This document shows positions 25,684-34,467 of a DNA stretch of 49,543 nucleotides, one piece after another. The notes under the pieces are model-generated. The model saw only the letters and a program-made list of their open reading frames with translations. It was not told the origin of the DNA and did not search any database. The translations under genes were made by a program, and so were the position numbers. The stretch's first letter is position 1. Each line of letters opens with the position of its first letter. Source of the DNA: Pseudomonadota bacterium (lineage in GTDB: Bacteria; Pseudomonadota; Alphaproteobacteria; Rhizobiales; Hyphomicrobiaceae); assembly GCA_023423275.1 (NCBI GenBank), contig JAFAFW010000001.1:1-49543 (forward strand), read 5' to 3'.

Positions 25684-25835
25684 CGACACTCCTTATGCCC
25701 GGCGGGCGAATGACACCCGGAGCCGACGCCGCGCGGCGGGTTTTTGCTGATTTTCAGTCTACCAACGCAATCTGGCGCTCTCAAGATTGGCCGGTTCCCA
25801 TTCTGCCAAGATCCTTACCGCGGCAGCCTGGCTTC

Positions 25836-27827
25836 TCAGCGGCCGTTCGAGGAGCGCTGCATCAACCGGTCGCGCAGAGAGCGAAGCGCGTCCGCAGTCT
25901 GCTGACTGGCTTCGTTAACGGGGGCCGGCGGTGGCGGGACCCCGCGAACCGATGGCTGAGGCTGACGGTGGGAGATCGCCGCAGGTTCCTGCCGCATCGA
26001 TCCGTCGAAGCGGCGAGCCTGCTTTTGGGAGGCGGCGCGTGCAACGTCCGAGAGATAGGGGTCGTCTGTCCCCTGTACGTGCGGATGCTCGTCCGGGTGG
26101 CCGCTATAGACGGCCAGCGAATCCGCCAGCATCGTCAGGTTTTGATTGGCCTCGGCACTCGCACCCGAGGCGCGCCAGCGCTCGACCACCTGATCGAGGA
26201 AGCCTTCGTCGCCGACCGAATGCTGCCACTTCTCGCTGAAGCGCGCGGTCGAACTGCGCGGCAGGGCGGATTTCGGCAATTCGTCGAACTTGATACGAAC
26301 CGGCAGTGTCACGCCGTCGCCAAACGCAATCGCCTCGCGCTGGCCGAGCGCGGGCAAGAACTCAAGCAAGCCGGAGCCGGTATCCGAGACCGCCGACTGG
26401 ACGATCTGCTGGTCGCGGTCGTTCGACATGCGCAGCGCGAACACCGTGTTGCACTGGGACAGGATCGTCGGGTCGATTTCCGCAGGCCGCTGGGTGACGA
26501 TGCACAGCGACGCACCGTACTTGCGGCCTTCTTTGGCGATCTTGGCAATGGCGCGCTTGCACGGTTCGAACCCGAGGTTGGGGTTGGCCGGAACATAGCG
26601 GTGGGCTTCCTCGCAGACCAGCGTCACGGGCACCTGGCCTTCACTCCACAAGGCGAAGTCGAACGTCATCCGGCACAGCACCGAGACCACGACATTGACG
26701 ATCTCGGTCGGCAGTCCGGTCAGTTCCAGGATGGTGATCGGCCTGTCGTTGACCGGAACGCGGAAAATCTGTCCGAGGATCTGCGCCATCCCGTCATAAA
26801 CGGTCAGCGAGCCGAACATGAAAGCATAGCGCGCATCCTGGCTGATGGTGTCGATGCGCGTCTTGATTTGCCGGTAGGGGTGCAAATCGCGCTTGTTTTC
26901 GAGTTTGCCCATCCGCTCGTCGATCAGCGCGGTCAGGTCGGAAATGCGATAGGGAACCGGTGTATCGACTGTGAAACGGCTAGGATCCATCGCGCCGCGG
27001 CGCAAGCCCGAATGGCCTTCCTTCGCCCGTCCCGTAGCGTATCGGGATTTGGCAATCGGGATGAGTTCCTGCAGGATCTCGACCTCGGACTTGCGTCCTT
27101 GCGGGTCGCCGATGAGAACTTCGACCGCTTCCTCGAAGGTCAGCAGCCAGAAAGGAAGCTGCATGTTGCGCGGCGACAGGACTTCAGCCCATTCGGTGAA
27201 TGCGGTCGCGTATTCGTTGTGAGGATCCAGGAGAACAATGTGCGCCGCCGGGTTCTTCTGCAGAATGGCGCGCAGGATCAGGGCTGTCGTGCAGGACTTG
27301 CCGGTGCCGGTCGTGCCGAGAACCGCGAAATGCTTGCCGAGCAGGTCATCGACGCGGACCATGGCCGAGATGCCGGAATCCTGCCGCAGGCTTCCGACGC
27401 GCACGGTGCCTTCGAACTCGCCGCAGAAGGCCATCTCCAGCTCGTCCTTGGTTGCAACCCGCACACGATCGCCAAGGGATGGGTAGATCGTCACGCCGCG
27501 ATTGAAGGAGCCTGCCTGACTATGTGAGCCCTTCCAAAGCTCACCAACCAGGCCGAGTTCGGCAATCCAAAGCTCGCCTTCGCCCTCACGCTGCGCCGGA
27601 ACAGGAACACTCAGCGCCGAGACGATCGCGAGAACGGCCGTGTTCGTCTGTTCGATGACGAGCAGCGTACCCATCTCGGGCCGCTGTTCAGGGCCACGTG
27701 CACGGCCTCTGTCGCTGGCGGCATCCAGCAGAACGACGGCCTTGGAGCCTGTCACGGACACGATCCGGCCGATCGACAGATCGGTCGGCCAAATGTCCTG
27801 ACCCGTTTCCGGGTTGGCAAGCTGCAT
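25836..27827 (-). CDS. HerA-like hexameric ATPase (DUF87 helicase domain)
   Basis: A 663-residue P-loop ATPase of the HerA/FtsK branch. The N-terminal HAS-barrel-like region (about 15-150) leads to Walker A GTTGTGKS (171-178), LLDPHNEY, Walker B-type VTLVCEEAHRYVP, and a sensor region with SLCIVTQRPAEIDPTILSQCNTVFALR. About 120 Pro/Gln/Ser-rich residues at the C-terminus look disordered. Archaeal HerA works with the nuclease NurA in DNA-end resection, and bacterial relatives occur in several defence and DNA-processing systems; no NurA or other nuclease gene is beside it. A histidine kinase gene lies 30 bases upstream on the same strand. Fold sure, role unknown. Confidence 0.88.
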   Translation of the reverse strand: MQLANPETGQDIWPTDLSIGRIVSVTGSKAVVLLDAASDRGRARGPEQRPEMGTLLVIEQTNTAVLAIVSALSVPVPAQREGEGELWIAELGLVGELWKGSHSQAGSFNRGVTIYPSLGDRVRVATKDELEMAFCGEFEGTVRVGSLRQDSGISAMVRVDDLLGKHFAVLGTTGTGKSCTTALILRAILQKNPAAHIVLLDPHNEYATAFTEWAEVLSPRNMQLPFWLLTFEEAVEVLIGDPQGRKSEVEILQELIPIAKSRYATGRAKEGHSGLRRGAMDPSRFTVDTPVPYRISDLTALIDERMGKLENKRDLHPYRQIKTRIDTISQDARYAFMFGSLTVYDGMAQILGQIFRVPVNDRPITILELTGLPTEIVNVVVSVLCRMTFDFALWSEGQVPVTLVCEEAHRYVPANPNLGFEPCKRAIAKIAKEGRKYGASLCIVTQRPAEIDPTILSQCNTVFALRMSNDRDQQIVQSAVSDTGSGLLEFLPALGQREAIAFGDGVTLPVRIKFDELPKSALPRSSTARFSEKWQHSVGDEGFLDQVVERWRASGASAEANQNLTMLADSLAVYSGHPDEHPHVQGTDDPYLSDVARAASQKQARRFDGSMRQEPAAISHRQPQPSVRGVPPPPAPVNEASQQTADALRSLRDRLMQRSSNGR

Positions 27828-27857
27828 GTTCTTCTCCCCTTACCCGCAAGAACCTGC

Positions 27858-28724
27858 TCAGAGCACCGCTTCACGGCCTTGGGCGACAGAAACGTGATGT
27901 TTTCCTGGCAGAATGACAGCGACTTCAGTGCCCTTCGATGTCTCGCTGCGGATCTCCAGCCGGCCCCCATGAAGTTCGACCAGGGCTTTGGCGATCGGCA
28001 ATCCAAGGCCCGTGCCTTCCCGCCAGCGCGAGCGCGTTCCGTCGACCTGACCGAACGGCAGCATGGCGATTGTGATTTCTTCCTGGCTCATTCCGATGCC
28101 GGTATCGCGCACGACCAGTACTGCGCCCCCGGATGCCAATCTGGCGGCCTCGACCATGACGCGCCCGCCTTCATGCGTGAATTTCAACGCGTTGCCGACG
28201 AGATTGCTGATGATCTGGTGCATCTTGGCGCTGTCGCCGCGGACCGGCTGCAGCGCCGGATCGATGCGATATTCCAGGCGCACGCCGGTTTCCTCGGCGG
28301 CCGGCCGGAAGCCGGCGAGCGTCGATTCGACCACGTCGGCGAGGCTGAAATCGCGCCTGTCGAGCGTGTACCGGCCACTCTGGATTTTCGAGAGATCCAG
28401 GATGTCATTGATGACGGACAGCAACTGCCCGGCCGCGCCGTGGATGAGATCGGCGTATTCGACGATCTCCTCATCGCGGAGCTGTCGGTGCTGATGCTCG
28501 CGCAGAAGCTTGGAAAAGCCGATAACCGTATTGAGCGGCGTGCGCAGCTCATGGCTCATATTGGCGATGAATTCGGACTTGACCCGACCGGCCAGTTCCG
28601 CCTCTATCCGCGCGGAATGTTCTGCAGCCCTTGCCCGATGCCGGAGAATGGCATCGCCGAGCATTGACGAATATTCGCTCATCAGCGAATTCGATTTGCT
28701 CGATCCGATCGCGCCATTCAGCAT
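27858..28724 (-). CDS. Soluble sensor-less histidine kinase
   Basis: A 288-residue kinase with only transmitter domains: HisKA with His58 in FIANMSHELRTPLN, and HATPase_c with N-box QIISNLVGNALKFT, G1 box DTGIGM and G2 box GTGLGLPIAKALVELHGG. The first 45 residues are a charged helical lead (RARAAEHSARIEAELAGRVKSE) and no membrane segment or PAS domain is seen, so it must act in the cytosol, perhaps sensing through a partner. No response regulator is adjacent. It precedes the HerA-like gene by 30 bases, likely one operon. The start is uncertain: ATGs at 28724, 28682 and 28664 all lack good ribosome sites. Confidence 0.88.
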   Translation of the reverse strand: MLNGAIGSSKSNSLMSEYSSMLGDAILRHRARAAEHSARIEAELAGRVKSEFIANMSHELRTPLNTVIGFSKLLREHQHRQLRDEEIVEYADLIHGAAGQLLSVINDILDLSKIQSGRYTLDRRDFSLADVVESTLAGFRPAAEETGVRLEYRIDPALQPVRGDSAKMHQIISNLVGNALKFTHEGGRVMVEAARLASGGAVLVVRDTGIGMSQEEITIAMLPFGQVDGTRSRWREGTGLGLPIAKALVELHGGRLEIRSETSKGTEVAVILPGKHHVSVAQGREAVL

Positions 28725-28839
28725 GAAAAAGCCAGATTTGTCTGAGCCGGTCCTTTACAGACGCTAACAGGGCAGGCGCTAAGCCTAGGTTAATCTCAAG
28801 ACCGGCAAATGCCGGAATCCCGCTAACGCAGGCGCGACA
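28725..28839. other. Divergent promoter region
   Basis: 115 bases between the leftward kinase gene and the rightward LysE-type gene; it must hold both promoters. No clear operator is seen. Confidence 0.35.
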
Positions 28840-29481
28840 ATGACCTTTGTGCCCGAAACGAGTATTCTGATCGCTTACGCCATTGCCTGTGCGATTTTGT
28901 TCGTCACGCCGGGGCCGGACATGAGCCTGTTCTTGGCTAAGACAATTTCCGGAGGCCGGCGATCCGGAATAGCTGCCATGCTCGGTGCGTCGATTGGTTG
29001 TATCGTGCATACCCTGCTTGCGGCTATCGGCCTGTCGGCTTTGCTTGCAGCGTCCGCAACGGCTTTCACGATCGTCAAAATTGTAGGTGCGGTCTACCTT
29101 TTGTGGCTCGCCGTCGATGCGATCCGCTCCGGCTCCGCCCTGAATGTCAGGGTCGAGAGCCGTCGTTCGGAGCCATTTTTGCGCACCGTGATGTTGGGAG
29201 CCGGTGTCAATCTGACCAACCCCAAGGTTGTGCTGTTCTTCGTGACCTTCCTGCCGCAGTTCGTGCGCGCGGGGGATCCGGACGCGGCCGGGAAACTCTT
29301 CTTTCTTGGCATCTTTTACGTTCTGTTTACCTTTCCTTTCGCGGTCCTGATGATCCTCGGCGCGGAGCGGCTTGTCGGCTTTCTGAAAGGACGGCGGCGC
29401 GTTTTGCGCGCGATCGATTGGACGTTCGCGGGTGTGTTCGGGTATTTCGCCGTCCACATTCTGGCGACGCAGGGACGATGA
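28840..29481 (+). CDS. LysE/RhtB family amino acid exporter
   Basis: A 213-residue inner-membrane protein with about six hydrophobic segments. FVTPGPDMSLFLAKTISGGRRSG, GASIGCIVHTLLAAIGLSALL and GAVYLLWLAVDAIRSG are hallmark stretches of the LysE/RhtB family, and GVNLTNPKVVLFFVTFLPQFV is its conserved middle. Members export amino acids such as lysine, homoserine or threonine, but the substrate cannot be read from sequence. It is followed by pcaHG after 96 bases on the same strand; a functional link is not obvious. Confidence 0.92.
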   Translation: MTFVPETSILIAYAIACAILFVTPGPDMSLFLAKTISGGRRSGIAAMLGASIGCIVHTLLAAIGLSALLAASATAFTIVKIVGAVYLLWLAVDAIRSGSALNVRVESRRSEPFLRTVMLGAGVNLTNPKVVLFFVTFLPQFVRAGDPDAAGKLFFLGIFYVLFTFPFAVLMILGAERLVGFLKGRRRVLRAIDWTFAGVFGYFAVHILATQGR

Positions 29482-29493
29482 AAGGCACTGTTA

Positions 29494-29509
29494 CAACCCG
29501 GTCCGGTTG
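29494..29509 (+). promoter_or_regulatory. Inverted repeat upstream of pcaHG, possible operator
   Basis: CAACC-N6-GGTTG forms a perfect interrupted palindrome 69 bases before pcaH, followed by an AT-rich stretch (TTTAGATTTGATAAAAATCG). LysR-type regulators of pca genes bind dyads of this general look, but the spacing differs from the PcaQ site I know, and no regulator gene is adjacent. Confidence 0.3.
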
Positions 29510-29577
29510 GTTTAGATTTGATAAAAATCGAATAAGGATCGCCAACTGAACGATCCTCTGAAGTTCAGGAGGAGCAC

Positions 29578-30279
29578 GTGCCGGTCAGCTACACGCCGCG
29601 TGACTGGAGCAGCCAGCCCCGCTTTATCGATCCGGGTTATAAATCGACCGTCTTACGCGGCCCAACGAAGCCGCTGATACCGATGCGCCAGTCGCTGTCC
29701 GAGCTGACGGGACCGGTCTATGGTCACGAAAGTCTCGGGGCGCTCGACGCGGACCTGACGCGGAATGGCTGTCGCGATGCTGAACCCCTGGGGGAGCGCA
29801 TCATCGTAACAGGCCGCGTTCTGGAGGAGACCGGTCGTCCCGTCCCGGGCACCCTGATCGAGATCTGGCAGGCGAACGCGGCCGGCCGCTACATTCATCA
29901 TGCCGACCAGCACGATGCACCGCTCGATCCGAACTTCTTCGGGGGTGGCCGCTGTGTGACGGACGCCGAGGGCCGCTACCGGTTCATGACGATCAAGCCC
30001 GGCGCCTATCCGTGGGGCAATCACCACAACGCATGGCGTCCGCAGCACATCCACCTGTCGCTGTTCGGCCCGAGTTTCCTGACCCGTCTCGTGACGCAGA
30101 TGTATTTCCCGGGCGATCCGCTGCTGGATCTGGATCCGATTTATCAGAGTACGCCGCCCGGTGTGCGCGAACGGCTTATCTCGCGCTTCTCGATCGAGAC
30201 CACCGAACCGTCCTACGCGCTGGGCTACGAGTTCGACATCATCCTGCGTGGCCGTCACCAGACGCCGATGGAGGCCTGA
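29578..30279 (+). CDS. pcaH: Protocatechuate 3,4-dioxygenase beta subunit
   Basis: The catalytic subunit of the ring-opening dioxygenase that turns protocatechuate to beta-carboxymuconate (beta-ketoadipate pathway). The 233-residue protein carries the non-heme iron ligands: Tyr105 in AGRYIHHAD, Tyr144 in KPGAYPWGNHHNAWRPQHIHL, and His157 and His159 in the same stretch. Their spacing matches the Pseudomonas enzyme exactly. The GTG start has an ideal ribosome site (AGGAGG with five-base spacing). pcaG follows after five bases. Other pca genes (pcaQ, pcaD, pcaC, pcaB) are not here, so the pathway is dispersed. Confidence 0.95.
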   Translation: MPVSYTPRDWSSQPRFIDPGYKSTVLRGPTKPLIPMRQSLSELTGPVYGHESLGALDADLTRNGCRDAEPLGERIIVTGRVLEETGRPVPGTLIEIWQANAAGRYIHHADQHDAPLDPNFFGGGRCVTDAEGRYRFMTIKPGAYPWGNHHNAWRPQHIHLSLFGPSFLTRLVTQMYFPGDPLLDLDPIYQSTPPGVRERLISRFSIETTEPSYALGYEFDIILRGRHQTPMEA

Positions 30280-30284
30280 CGCTC

Positions 30285-30875
30285 GTGCCCTTGAAGCAGA
30301 CACCCTCGCAAACCGTCGGTCCGTTCTTTGCCTATGGCCTGACGCCGGAGCAATACAACTATTCCTTTGCCAGCATTGCCGGATCGGACCTTGCAGTCAC
30401 CGACGCCGATGGGCAGCGCATTCGCGTCGAAGGGCGGATTTTCGACGGTGAGGGCAAGACGGTGCCCGATGCCATGATCGAGATCTGGCAGGCGGACGGC
30501 CAGGGTCGCTATGCACACCCGTTGGATGAGCGCGGCTCGAATAGCGGTTTCAAAGGGTTCGGGCGTGTGGGGACGGGAACCGATCCGGAGCAGCGCTTCA
30601 TCTTCAATACCGTGAAGCCCGGCCAGGTCGACGGTCAGCAGGCGCCGCATATCAATGTGATCGTGCTCATGCGCGGCCTGCTGTTGCACGCCTATACGCG
30701 CATCTACTTCTCGGATGAGGCCGAGGCGAACGCCCGCGATCCGGTTCTGGCATCCGTTCCGGCCGATCGTCGTGACACCCTCATTGCCACGCGCGCGGAC
30801 GGTCCGGATGGGCCAGTCTATCGCATCGATATCCACATGCAGGGCGATCGGGAGACGGCGTTCTTCGACGCGTGA
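30285..30875 (+). CDS. pcaG: Protocatechuate 3,4-dioxygenase alpha subunit
   Basis: The structural partner of PcaH; alpha and beta pairs assemble into the enzyme. From the GTG at 30285 (GGAGG ten bases upstream, inside the pcaH end) it has 196 residues: TPSQTVGPFFAYGL, RIRVEGRIFDGEGKTVPDAMIEIWQADGQGRYAHP in two blocks, FKGFGRVGTG, and APHINVIVLMRGLLLHAYTRIYF in two blocks. As expected for alpha, the iron-binding Tyr/His set is incomplete. The frame stays open upstream into pcaH but that part is a shadow. It converges with uvrC nine bases away. Confidence 0.94.
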   Translation: MPLKQTPSQTVGPFFAYGLTPEQYNYSFASIAGSDLAVTDADGQRIRVEGRIFDGEGKTVPDAMIEIWQADGQGRYAHPLDERGSNSGFKGFGRVGTGTDPEQRFIFNTVKPGQVDGQQAPHINVIVLMRGLLLHAYTRIYFSDEAEANARDPVLASVPADRRDTLIATRADGPDGPVYRIDIHMQGDRETAFFDA

Positions 30876-30884
30876 CGGCGGACG

Positions 30885-33035
30885 TCACGTCCTGCGCTCG
30901 TGGAAGAAATCGTAGATCGTCTGCGCCATCTGCGCGGAAACGCCGGGCACCTCTTTGAGATCGGCGACGCCCGCCCGCGAAACCGCCTTCGCGGAACCGA
31001 AATGCTGCATCAACGCGCGTTTTCGCGTCGGGCCGATGCCGGGAATCTCGTCGAGTGGATTGGCTGAAATGGCTTTCGACCGCTTCGCGCGGTGCGTGCC
31101 GATGACGAACCGGTGCGCCTCGTCGCGCAGCCGTTGAACGAAGTAGAGGACTGGGTCACGAGGTTCCAGCATGAACGGCTTTTCGCGTCCAGGAACGTGG
31201 AAGTGCTCGCGGCCTGCATCCCGGTCCGGACCCTTGGCGACGCCGACGAGTGGAATGTCCAGCGAGAGTTCGCGCAAGACTTCGGCAGCGATGGAGAGCT
31301 GGCCGGCGCCGCCGTCGACCAGCACGAGATCCGGCCGGTCGGGGAACTCGTCGGGTTCCACGGTGGCCATCAATTCGTCATCGCCGGCCTCGTCGTCGAA
31401 GAGAGCTGGGGATGTATCAATGGCATCCGCATCCGCAGGTGGCTCCTCGACATGGTCGGCCCGCAGGACGCCAAACGGCATGCCATCGGCACCGCGTTCG
31501 GTGATGGGCGGCGGTTGCGGCTCTGTGATGAGAGACATCAGCCGACCTTCGTCCGCTGCGGCGAACTCGCTCGAAACCTCGGAACCCGATGAACGGCTTG
31601 CGTTCTGCGTCGCGAGACGCTTGAAGCGCCGCGTCAGCACCTCGCGCATCATGGCGTAGTCGTCACCCGGCGTGAGATCGGCCGATTTGATATTGAACTT
31701 ACGATACTGGCCTTTCACGAAGCCTTCCGGCCCGGCGACAATCATCGCGCCGACGGCGTTGGTGCCCATGATGTGGCTGTTATCGAACACCTCGATCCGG
31801 CGCGGTGGTCGTGCCAGCCCGAACCGTTCGGCGAGACCCTCCAGCAGAATGCGCTGGGACGAACTTTCCGCCAGCCGCCGTCCCAGAGCCTCTCGTGCGT
31901 TGCGTTGGGCGTGTTCAACGATCCCCATTTTGCTGCCGCGCTGGGGCACTCGAATTTCGATCCGCCGATCGGCCTTGGTCGACAGCGCTTCTTCCAACAA
32001 TGATAAAGACGGAACCGTTTCCGACAGCAGGACCAGCCGTGGCACGGGCTTGTCATCGTAGAATTGGGCGATGAAGCTTTCGAGAATTTCCGGACAATCC
32101 AGGGATTTATCGGCCTTCGGGAAATAGGCGCGATTGCCCCAGTTCTGCCCGCTGCGGAAGAAGAACACCTGGATGCAGGTCTGCCCGCCTTCCTGGGCGA
32201 TGGCGAAGACATCAGCCTCCTCCACGCCTTCCGGATTGATGGCCTGATCCGCCGTCACGTGAGCGAGCGCCCACAGCCTGTTCCGGAACGTTGCTGCGCG
32301 TTCGAATTCGAGCGCTTCGGCCGCCTCTTCCATCAGTTTCTGGTAATGACGGCGGACATTCTGGCTTTCGCCGCGCAGAAACCGTGTCGCCTCTTCGACC
32401 AGTGCGCTGTAATCGTCCAGCCCGATTTCTCCGGTGCAGGGCGCCGAACAGCGCTTGATCTGGAACAGCAGGCACGGTCTGGTCCGCGTCTCGAACACGG
32501 CATCGGAACACGAGCGCAGAAGGAAGGCGCGTTGCAGCATGTTGATGGTGCGGCCGACCGCGCCGGCTGACGCGAACGGACCAAAGTAGTCGCCTTTGCG
32601 GTTGCGCGCGCCACGATGCTTGAGGATCTGCGGCGCGCTATGATCGCGTGCGATCAGGATATAGGGAAATGACTTGTCGTCCCGCATCAGGACATTGAAG
32701 CGGGGGCGGAAGCGTTTGATGAGGTTCGCTTCCAGTAGCAACGCCTCGGCTTCGGTGCCGACAGTGACGAATTCCATCGAAGTGGTGGCGGAGATCATGC
32801 GGGCGATGCGGTTGCTATGCCCGAACGTGCGGGCATAGCTCGACACCCGCGCCTTCAGGCTGCGCGCCTTGCCGACGTAGATCACGTCGCCGTGAGCGTC
32901 GATCATACGATAGACACCCGGCGAACTGGGCAGAGTCTTCAGGTATGCGGCGATGATTTCGGGGCCGGTTTTGCGCAGGGTTTCATCCTGTGCCGGTTCA
33001 CCCGCATGCCGTGCCTCGGAATTGTCTTGTGGCAT
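30885..33035 (-). CDS. uvrC: Excinuclease ABC subunit C
   Basis: UvrC makes the two incisions of nucleotide excision repair with UvrA and UvrB. The 716-residue protein has an N-terminal GIY-YIG domain (SSPGVYRMIDAHGDVIYVGKA, 37-57), a cysteine-bearing region (RPCLLFQIKRCSAPCTG), a UVR motif near 230-260, an RNase H-like endonuclease domain (RRIEVFDNSHIMG and LVDGGAGQLS), and C-terminal helix-hairpin-helix pairs (DEIPGIGPTRKRALMQHFGS). Residues about 474-567 are an acidic, Pro/Ser-rich insert in the middle of the RNase H-like domain, missing in the E. coli protein. Lengths near 610 are usual elsewhere. Confidence 0.95.
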   Translation of the reverse strand: MPQDNSEARHAGEPAQDETLRKTGPEIIAAYLKTLPSSPGVYRMIDAHGDVIYVGKARSLKARVSSYARTFGHSNRIARMISATTSMEFVTVGTEAEALLLEANLIKRFRPRFNVLMRDDKSFPYILIARDHSAPQILKHRGARNRKGDYFGPFASAGAVGRTINMLQRAFLLRSCSDAVFETRTRPCLLFQIKRCSAPCTGEIGLDDYSALVEEATRFLRGESQNVRRHYQKLMEEAAEALEFERAATFRNRLWALAHVTADQAINPEGVEEADVFAIAQEGGQTCIQVFFFRSGQNWGNRAYFPKADKSLDCPEILESFIAQFYDDKPVPRLVLLSETVPSLSLLEEALSTKADRRIEIRVPQRGSKMGIVEHAQRNAREALGRRLAESSSQRILLEGLAERFGLARPPRRIEVFDNSHIMGTNAVGAMIVAGPEGFVKGQYRKFNIKSADLTPGDDYAMMREVLTRRFKRLATQNASRSSGSEVSSEFAAADEGRLMSLITEPQPPPITERGADGMPFGVLRADHVEEPPADADAIDTSPALFDDEAGDDELMATVEPDEFPDRPDLVLVDGGAGQLSIAAEVLRELSLDIPLVGVAKGPDRDAGREHFHVPGREKPFMLEPRDPVLYFVQRLRDEAHRFVIGTHRAKRSKAISANPLDEIPGIGPTRKRALMQHFGSAKAVSRAGVADLKEVPGVSAQMAQTIYDFFHERRT

Positions 33036-33107
33036 AGGCGAACACTTAGGCTTCGGTGGCTCCGCCGTCCAGTGATCGAGGCGTCGTGCTGGCGGTCGAA
33101 CCGAAAT

Positions 33108-33458
33108 TTAGATGTCGATACCGAGTTTCGGCAGCAGCCAGAGTGCGGCTAGATACAACACCATCGTCAAGATGCAGGACAACGTCATCGCCAGCCAGAA
33201 CGCAAACCCGTTTTTGAGCATGGCCGGAAACACCAGGAACATCGGCAGGGACGGGAGCACGAACCAGAATGTCGCTTGCGAATGGGCAGCGAGACGCTCT
33301 ATATCCCCGGTGTCGCGCCACAACCACATGATGCCGAGGATGGAGACCAGCGGCAGGGATGCGATCAGCCCGCCGAAACCCGGACTTTTGCGCGCGACTT
33401 CGGACACGATCATGGCAATAATGCCGGAAAGAGCAGCCTTGATCAGAAGATAAGTCAC
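33108..33458 (-). CDS. DUF3147 family small membrane protein
   Basis: A 116-residue inner-membrane protein with four hydrophobic segments. The pattern LLIKAALSGIIAMIVSEVAR, GGLIASLPLVSILGIMWL, WRDTGDIERLAAHSQA, and FWFVLPSLPMFLVFPAML matches DUF3147, a family with no established function. The ATG at 33458 starts directly with MTYLLIKA. It lies 37 bases after meaB in the same leftward direction and 72 bases before the uvrC start, so it may be co-transcribed with either side. Confidence 0.85.
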   Translation of the reverse strand: MTYLLIKAALSGIIAMIVSEVARKSPGFGGLIASLPLVSILGIMWLWRDTGDIERLAAHSQATFWFVLPSLPMFLVFPAMLKNGFAFWLAMTLSCILTMVLYLAALWLLPKLGIDI

Positions 33459-33495
33459 GGCAGGCCCTCGTTTTACTGCAGCGCAGTTGGGGAGC

Positions 33496-34461
33496 TTACA
33501 GAACGCGACGCTTTTCGATCAGACGGCCAGCAGCTTCTGTGGCCGACAACGATCCTTCGAGCACGGCGTCAGATAGCTTGTCGATCCTTGCGGTATCGGC
33601 TCCCCGGACTTCCGCCGCAATCAGATCGGCGGCGGCGCGGGCGATCAGGTAGCGTGCCCGTCTGCGTCTTCGCTGGTGGATCCCGGCGGTCAGCCTTGGA
33701 GCCGCGATTGCGTGGAGGGCTTTCAGCAGTTCCGGAACGCCCGCACCGGTCGTGGCGGTGGTCTGGAGGACGGGCGCCGATACGGTTCCATCGCGGGTGT
33801 GACTGCGCGCGGCGGTCAACTGCTGATACGTGCGTTCCGCCCCCTCGCGGTCGGCTTTGTTGACGACGAGAATGTCGGCGATTTCCAACAACCCTGCCTT
33901 CATCGCCTGGATACCATCGCCCAGTCCGGGGGCGGAGACCACGACACGCACGTCGGTGACTTCCGCGATGTCGATTTCGGACTGGCCGGTTCCGACGGTC
34001 TCGAGCAGGATGACGTCGAAGCCTGCGGCATCCATGACGTCGATCATGCGCACTGCTGCAGGCGTCAGTCCGCCGAGATGTCCGCGAGCGGCGAGAGAAC
34101 GCACGAAAACACCGTCATCATCGAGGGCTGCCGTCATGCGGATACGGTCACCCAGGATCGCGCCGCCCGACAGCGGGCTGGATGGATCGACGGCAATCAC
34201 GCCCACCGTGCGCCCATCTTCGCGCAGCTTGCGGATACAGGCATCGACAAGCGTGGATTTGCCCGCGCCGGGCGGGCCTGTGAAGCCGACGGTGACGGCA
34301 CGGCCGAGATGGCTTTGCAGGGCTTTCAAAAGCGCGCCGGATGCTGCCGACTGTCGCTCGACCTCGGTCAGCGCCAGCGCGACGGCGCGCCGATCCCGCA
34401 TCACGACGCGGCTTGCCAAATCGTGCATCGGTATGACGGACGCTGGGTCGGTTTCAGCCAT
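33496..34461 (-). CDS. meaB: Methylmalonyl-CoA mutase-associated GTPase MeaB
   Basis: MeaB (ArgK family) is a G3E GTPase that loads and protects the B12 cofactor of methylmalonyl-CoA mutase. The 321-residue protein has Walker A GPPGAGKST (62-70), IAVDPSSPLSGGAILGDR, FVRSLAARGHLGG, DVILLETVGTGQSEIDI and the base-recognition motif VNKADREGAE. These are the full set of family signatures. The mutase gene itself is not in the window. It starts six bases after the HtpX-like gene ends, so the two are in one operon. Confidence 0.94.
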   Translation of the reverse strand: MAETDPASVIPMHDLASRVVMRDRRAVALALTEVERQSAASGALLKALQSHLGRAVTVGFTGPPGAGKSTLVDACIRKLREDGRTVGVIAVDPSSPLSGGAILGDRIRMTAALDDDGVFVRSLAARGHLGGLTPAAVRMIDVMDAAGFDVILLETVGTGQSEIDIAEVTDVRVVVSAPGLGDGIQAMKAGLLEIADILVVNKADREGAERTYQQLTAARSHTRDGTVSAPVLQTTATTGAGVPELLKALHAIAAPRLTAGIHQRRRRRARYLIARAAADLIAAEVRGADTARIDKLSDAVLEGSLSATEAAGRLIEKRRVL

Positions 34462-34467
34462 CGCCGC

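Noticed and set aside
25695..27527. Long rightward open frame (610 codons) antisense to the HerA-like gene
   Set aside because: The leftward frame carries all ATPase motifs; this frame shows no domain and reflects codon bias.
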